NCBI RefSeq assembly: GCF_030704535.1
Contig: NC_081819.1
Location: forward strand, 21,920,001-21,984,000
Length of the DNA: 64,000 nucleotides
Direction: 5' to 3'
Source of the DNA: Vitis vinifera
Lineage: Eukaryota; Streptophyta; Magnoliopsida; Vitales; Vitaceae
Shown here: positions 60,241 through 64,000 of the stretch, piece after piece
Layout of the letters: each line of letters opens with the position of its first letter
Position numbering within the stretch: the first letter of the stretch is position 1
Notes under the pieces: generated by a model
What the model was told of the DNA's origin: nothing
Databases searched by the model: none
The model's input: only the letters and a program-made list of their open reading frames with translations
Translations under genes and position numbers: made by a program

Positions 60241-63200
60241 TCACCAGCTGAAGCTTATGGATTCAAAATGGAGATTGTCTGCCAAACCCGAAGAACATAT
60301 GGTTGCAACCTCATGCCTCATCTTCTTAGGCCCGCTTGCAAGAACTCCAACGCTTTTTCCTTTGCACTCAAACAAAATTCCTGCAAGAAATCACACTGTT
60401 AATTGTAAAGTCTACTCCATTATGATTTAGGTATGGGGGGATAGAATTTGAAGTTTTTCCTTACTCTTTAAATCGGGTCTTTCACCATAGTGCACCTTGG
60501 TGGATTGGATAAGAGACTGGCGAGGGAGGCTCTCCAGCTCTTTGTCAGAATTATAGAATGATGCTGGTGACCCATAGGCTGAAGACGCTTCCATATTTTG
60601 AACTTGTCTTGCTTCCATGGTATTTTGTTTCTTGTTCCAGAGGACAGCTCCACTTGCTGCTAAGGCTATGCTGACGCACATCAGTAAGATGTTGAAAGCA
60701 GCTTGAGCCGAGGTTGGGTAGTCTAGGCCGGTGTTGTGATCAATAGGGTAGATGTAGTATCGAGTAAGAAGTCCCATTAAGACAAGGAAGATGACGAAAG
60801 ACGATGATATTATGGCGCCAAGGCATAGCCAGCTGTTTGGGCCTAGAATTGCTGACGCTGGTGCGTCTGTCGCCTTCGGCTTGAACCATAGAGCTTGAAG
60901 GGGCTTAACATTCTCTGTAGCAGGTTCTTTCTCTCTTGTCACATAGGCCTCGACTTGTAGCTGCAAGCTGGATAGGACTAAAGGGGCACCCGAAAGCGGA
61001 AGGATAAGATCTAACATTGTGAGGTCTGAAGAGCTCTTGAATGAGGAAATAAGGAGAATTTTCGGGGTTTTGATTTTCAGAACAGAACTACTGAAGATTA
61101 GCTCTCGAATAACAGAGATGAAGGGAGTAATCCCACTGCCTCCACTCACCATCACAAGCGTATCATGCCTGCAACCAGTGTAATAAATATTTGTTAGCTA
61201 AAAACTATACATATAATAAACCCTATCCATAGTTCTTATGCTATACAAACCCTATAAAATTAGTTGAAACAGGTCCATAAGGTCCTTCAATGGATGCTTC
61301 AAGATGATCAACTGATGAAGACGATGAAAGCATCTGGTATAGCTTCTTTGACCAGCTTCCATCACCTTTAATCGTCACACTGAGCTTATCTTGCTCTAAA
61401 TTACTATTAGAAGTGACTGTAAAAGGGTGCCACTGCAGCTTGGAAACGCTAGGCAAATTTACGAACAATATGCTCATTGGCGAATATTGCAGACCTGATT
61501 AAGAAAATAATTCTTTGAGTATCATTCAAATGATCATGATTAATCTATAGTAGTAGAAGAAGCCGAAAAATAATCTATAGTTGCCGCTTCACCTGGGGTC
61601 TTTGAGAAATTGAGCTCAACAGTTTCACATGGCAAAACGCGGGCAGAAATTAAGCGAACTTTTCTTTGAGATTGTAGAAATCTCAAGTAGCGATCGACCA
61701 GGAAAAGGTAGAAACTAGGGAGAGAAATGAAGGCGTAGGTGATACCAACATGGAGGATGAAGAACAACATGAAGATTATATAAAGGTAATGTGTGTAAAA
61801 GAAGAGCTCAAACTTCTTTCTCCTTATTCTAGGGAAGGTAGTCACCCACATGACTAATCCACCTACCAGAGATATCTCTCCGGCCAGGATTGATACACCG
61901 GTTCTATCCCATTCTCGGATCTGCATTCAATTAAGAGAAGAAAAGATAAATCAATCCCACGAATTTTTTGCAATATTATGAGTTATTTCTATATACGTTT
62001 CTCTACGATAATATTGCCAACAAATTCTATCCAAGGAAACAAATAATGTAGAATCCTATCAAGCTCTTTACATTCCTTCATTTTAATTATTAAAATTTGA
62101 TGACTTTTGCTTTAACACAGAAGAAATAAAAAAAGGCTGGACCCTAAAGTCAACTTCTTTGGGTGGACCACTGAACCACAAAAACTACTATCAGTTTGTC
62201 TTTTTGACCCATGGGGACAAGAGGATCATCTTCAACCCCTTGTGGATACCTATATGGAAGGATGATCACTTCCAAGAGTGAAGGGTATCTAAGTGATGGG
62301 CTCACCATGCAATTACAAAACAAAAGGTGAAATGGGTCCTACCACGTTGATACTCTCTTCCCAAAAAGTCAATTCATTTACATGGCTTATAAGCTTCCAA
62401 TTTTCATAACAAGGAAACTGAGTCCCACAGACCATCCAATTTATGCATGGAGGAAATATGAGAGAAGCTAAAAGCCACACGAGCAGTCAGCAGTGACGTG
62501 CAGAACAAAAATTTCTCTTCCTTTCTGCGTCCTCTCCCCATGTTTCTTTGCATTTTATGAAGTTTGAACTACCCTAATGAGACAATCACATGAAGTGATT
62601 TAACCTTTTTTCCTTTGTAAAAGTAACCGATATGTATGAACACAGCCACTTGGCCTTTCCTCTTTGTAATGGACTCTTCACTTGGGTGTCTTTTCCATGG
62701 GAGGGAATGAATTGATATAGACCAAACAAGTCAGAGTAGCATATATGGTGGACATCAAATTCAATGAATAAAGGTTCAAGATGGAAAGTAAAGTTGGAGT
62801 CTGCTTTTCAGAAGTGTGGTTTGCTTTTCTGTCTTTTAGAGCTATCCTAGATATTATTGTGGAAACGTACAGTTTTCACTTCTAAGATCTCTGCATAAGG
62901 GTAGGTATAAAATTAAGTTACCTGGTTTAGCAGATTGTGTTTGGCAATCCACCTAATGATGTAACAGACACCATGTGAAGTGAAGAGGGCCAAGCAAATG
63001 TGCCCTAGCCATATATGATACTTGATGCTACCCTCTGAAGTGAGGCCAAAGAGTGGCAATATCGACGACCCACGAGCCACCGGAAAGAAGAGAAATGCAA
63101 GGACTATGTTCCCAGTTAGCCCTAGCCTCAGAGCTGCAGCGCCCAGCTTTGACACCCACCTGCGAAAGACAAACCAATTAATTAACAACCCCATTATCAG

Positions 63201-63948
63201 ACGCATAAGATATGAAGATTTTAAAATTAATGGACAAAGTTTCTTAATGGGTTCTCACAGTTTCTCCCCTTTCTTGGCTGCTGTAGCTTCGATACCTTGA
63301 AAACCGTTGTGGAGATACTCCCAAAACGACCAAACGAGAAGTGCAATGAACATCACAAAGAAGAGCAGCTCTGTCATTGAGACGATCCCTAGAGGGCCTT
63401 TCACAAGGGCAGGCTTCTTCCATACGGTCAATCGATCTTCTTTAGGGCTGCTGTTGATTCAAATTCATCATATCTTATCATCTCAAAAGGGGAAAAAAAA
63501 TGATAAATTCAAGAAGAAAAATCAGCGTATAATCACCTTATAGACTTATTATCGTTTAGTTTCTTTCCCAAATGGAGATATACACAGCCCAGGACAGCCG
63601 CAAATAGTACTGGAAATGTATAAATCAGCATGGTGGTACCTGCAAACATAAAATATATAGTATGAAAAGTCAGATATATTCGACGGATTTTGTTCGAGAA
63701 AGAAAAAGCTAGAGTAACAGAATTAAACTTATCGGTTTAAGAATCGAACCTTGTTGTCCAAAATACGTGGAATCAGTTTTTGCTCGGAGTTGAAGGAGCC
63801 ATTTTCCCCTGTAAGTATTAGTGGGCATCATCACCCACAACACAAGACAACCCAGGAAGATCACCAAGAGAAGCGGTCTCATGGCTGCTCGTACGGCTCT
63901 GATCGCTCCATCAGAGGAAGATGACTGCTGCTTCACCGTTGGATACAT
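60241..63948 (-). CDS. FRO: Ferric reduction oxidase (FRO2-group ferric-chelate reductase)
   Basis: Eight exons join in phase: 63750-63948, 63537-63639, 63259-63447, 62922-63159, 61593-61920, 61251-61494, 60465-61168 and 60241-60380. This gives 2145 nt and 714 aa, normal for plant FROs. The start is ATG at 63946-63948 (MYPTVKQQ). Several membrane helices precede the ferric-reductase domain. Haem-pair histidines fit H212/H226 (HIWLGH...SHGVCY) and H287/H300 (THYLYIIF...ILHVG). HPFTVTS at about 375-381 is the FAD site, GGSGITPF at about 443-450 the NADPH site, and ASGPKK at about 683-688 lies near the C-terminal nucleotide pocket. The protein ends FESISFSW. FROs pass electrons from cytosolic NADPH through FAD and haem to reduce Fe(III) or Cu(II) chelates outside the membrane. 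The N-terminus resembles the plasma-membrane FRO2/4/5 group rather than the chloroplast FRO7, but that placement is inference. Intron 4 (61921-62921) is the longest, at 1001 bp. The promoter lies right of the window. Confidence 0.94.
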
Positions 63949-64000
63949 CACCTCTCTCTCTCTCGCTCACTCTATTACTGATCTCTCACTCAAAGCCTCT
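63949..64000 (-). promoter_or_regulatory. CT/GA-rich 5' leader of the FRO gene
   Basis: The plus strand reads cctctctctctctcgctcac directly upstream of the start codon, so the minus-strand leader is GA-rich. The window ends within it. Confidence 0.4.

Overview
The window reads as nuclear DNA of a woody eudicot, most like grapevine (Vitis). The evidence is the AT-rich intergenic DNA, canonical GT-AG introns, plant-only families (WRC protein, BRH1-type RING-H2 protein, FRO ferric reductase, SYP7 SNARE) and short non-LTR, SINE and MITE-like insertions. The species is inferred from style, not from a database match. No bacterial, viral or organellar segment was recognised.

Layout. (1) 306-2887, minus: the first five exons of a conserved plant secretory or membrane protein whose 3' end lies off the left edge. 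(2) 3.1-6.3 kb: AT-rich spacer holding two inverted-repeat elements. (3) 6362-9358, plus: a recognisable but broken Qc-SNARE gene of the SYP7 group, with two in-frame stops and most of the SNARE helix missing. (4) 12701-14025, minus: a three-exon WRC-domain nuclear protein. (5) 14.1-23.9 kb: a gene-poor block with a GC-richer minisatellite at 22.2-22.6 kb. (6) 23982-27821, plus: an eight-exon PLAC8-family Cys-rich protein with two microexons and a PPQAY-repeat tail. (7) 32231-32734, minus: an intronless BRH1-type RING-H2 E3 ligase. (8) 33.6-39 kb: repeat-rich spacer built from several tandem duplications and one MITE-like copy. (9) 42048-57076, plus: a complete 23-exon RIC1 homologue (1126 aa by my splicing), with a 5'-truncated LINE in one intron, a SINE in another and a dense run of GGCCCA/AGCCCA motifs upstream. 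(10) 60241-63948, minus: a complete eight-exon ferric reduction oxidase (714 aa).

The genes do not form a functional cluster. They are ordinary, independently regulated plant loci covering membrane traffic (SYP7-like remnant, RIC1), ubiquitin ligation and hormone response (BRH1-like), iron reduction (FRO) and nuclear regulation (WRC). I did not find a convincing undescribed system. The observations most worth checking are the decayed SYP7 locus, the promoter-like GGCCCA cluster with a tRNA-like sequence at 59.7-60.0 kb, the 22.2-22.6 kb minisatellite framed by 40-bp direct repeats, and a roughly 320-bp inverted-repeat family present in three full-length copies. All exon boundaries were read by eye and checked for phase continuity. 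No alignment or expression data were available.
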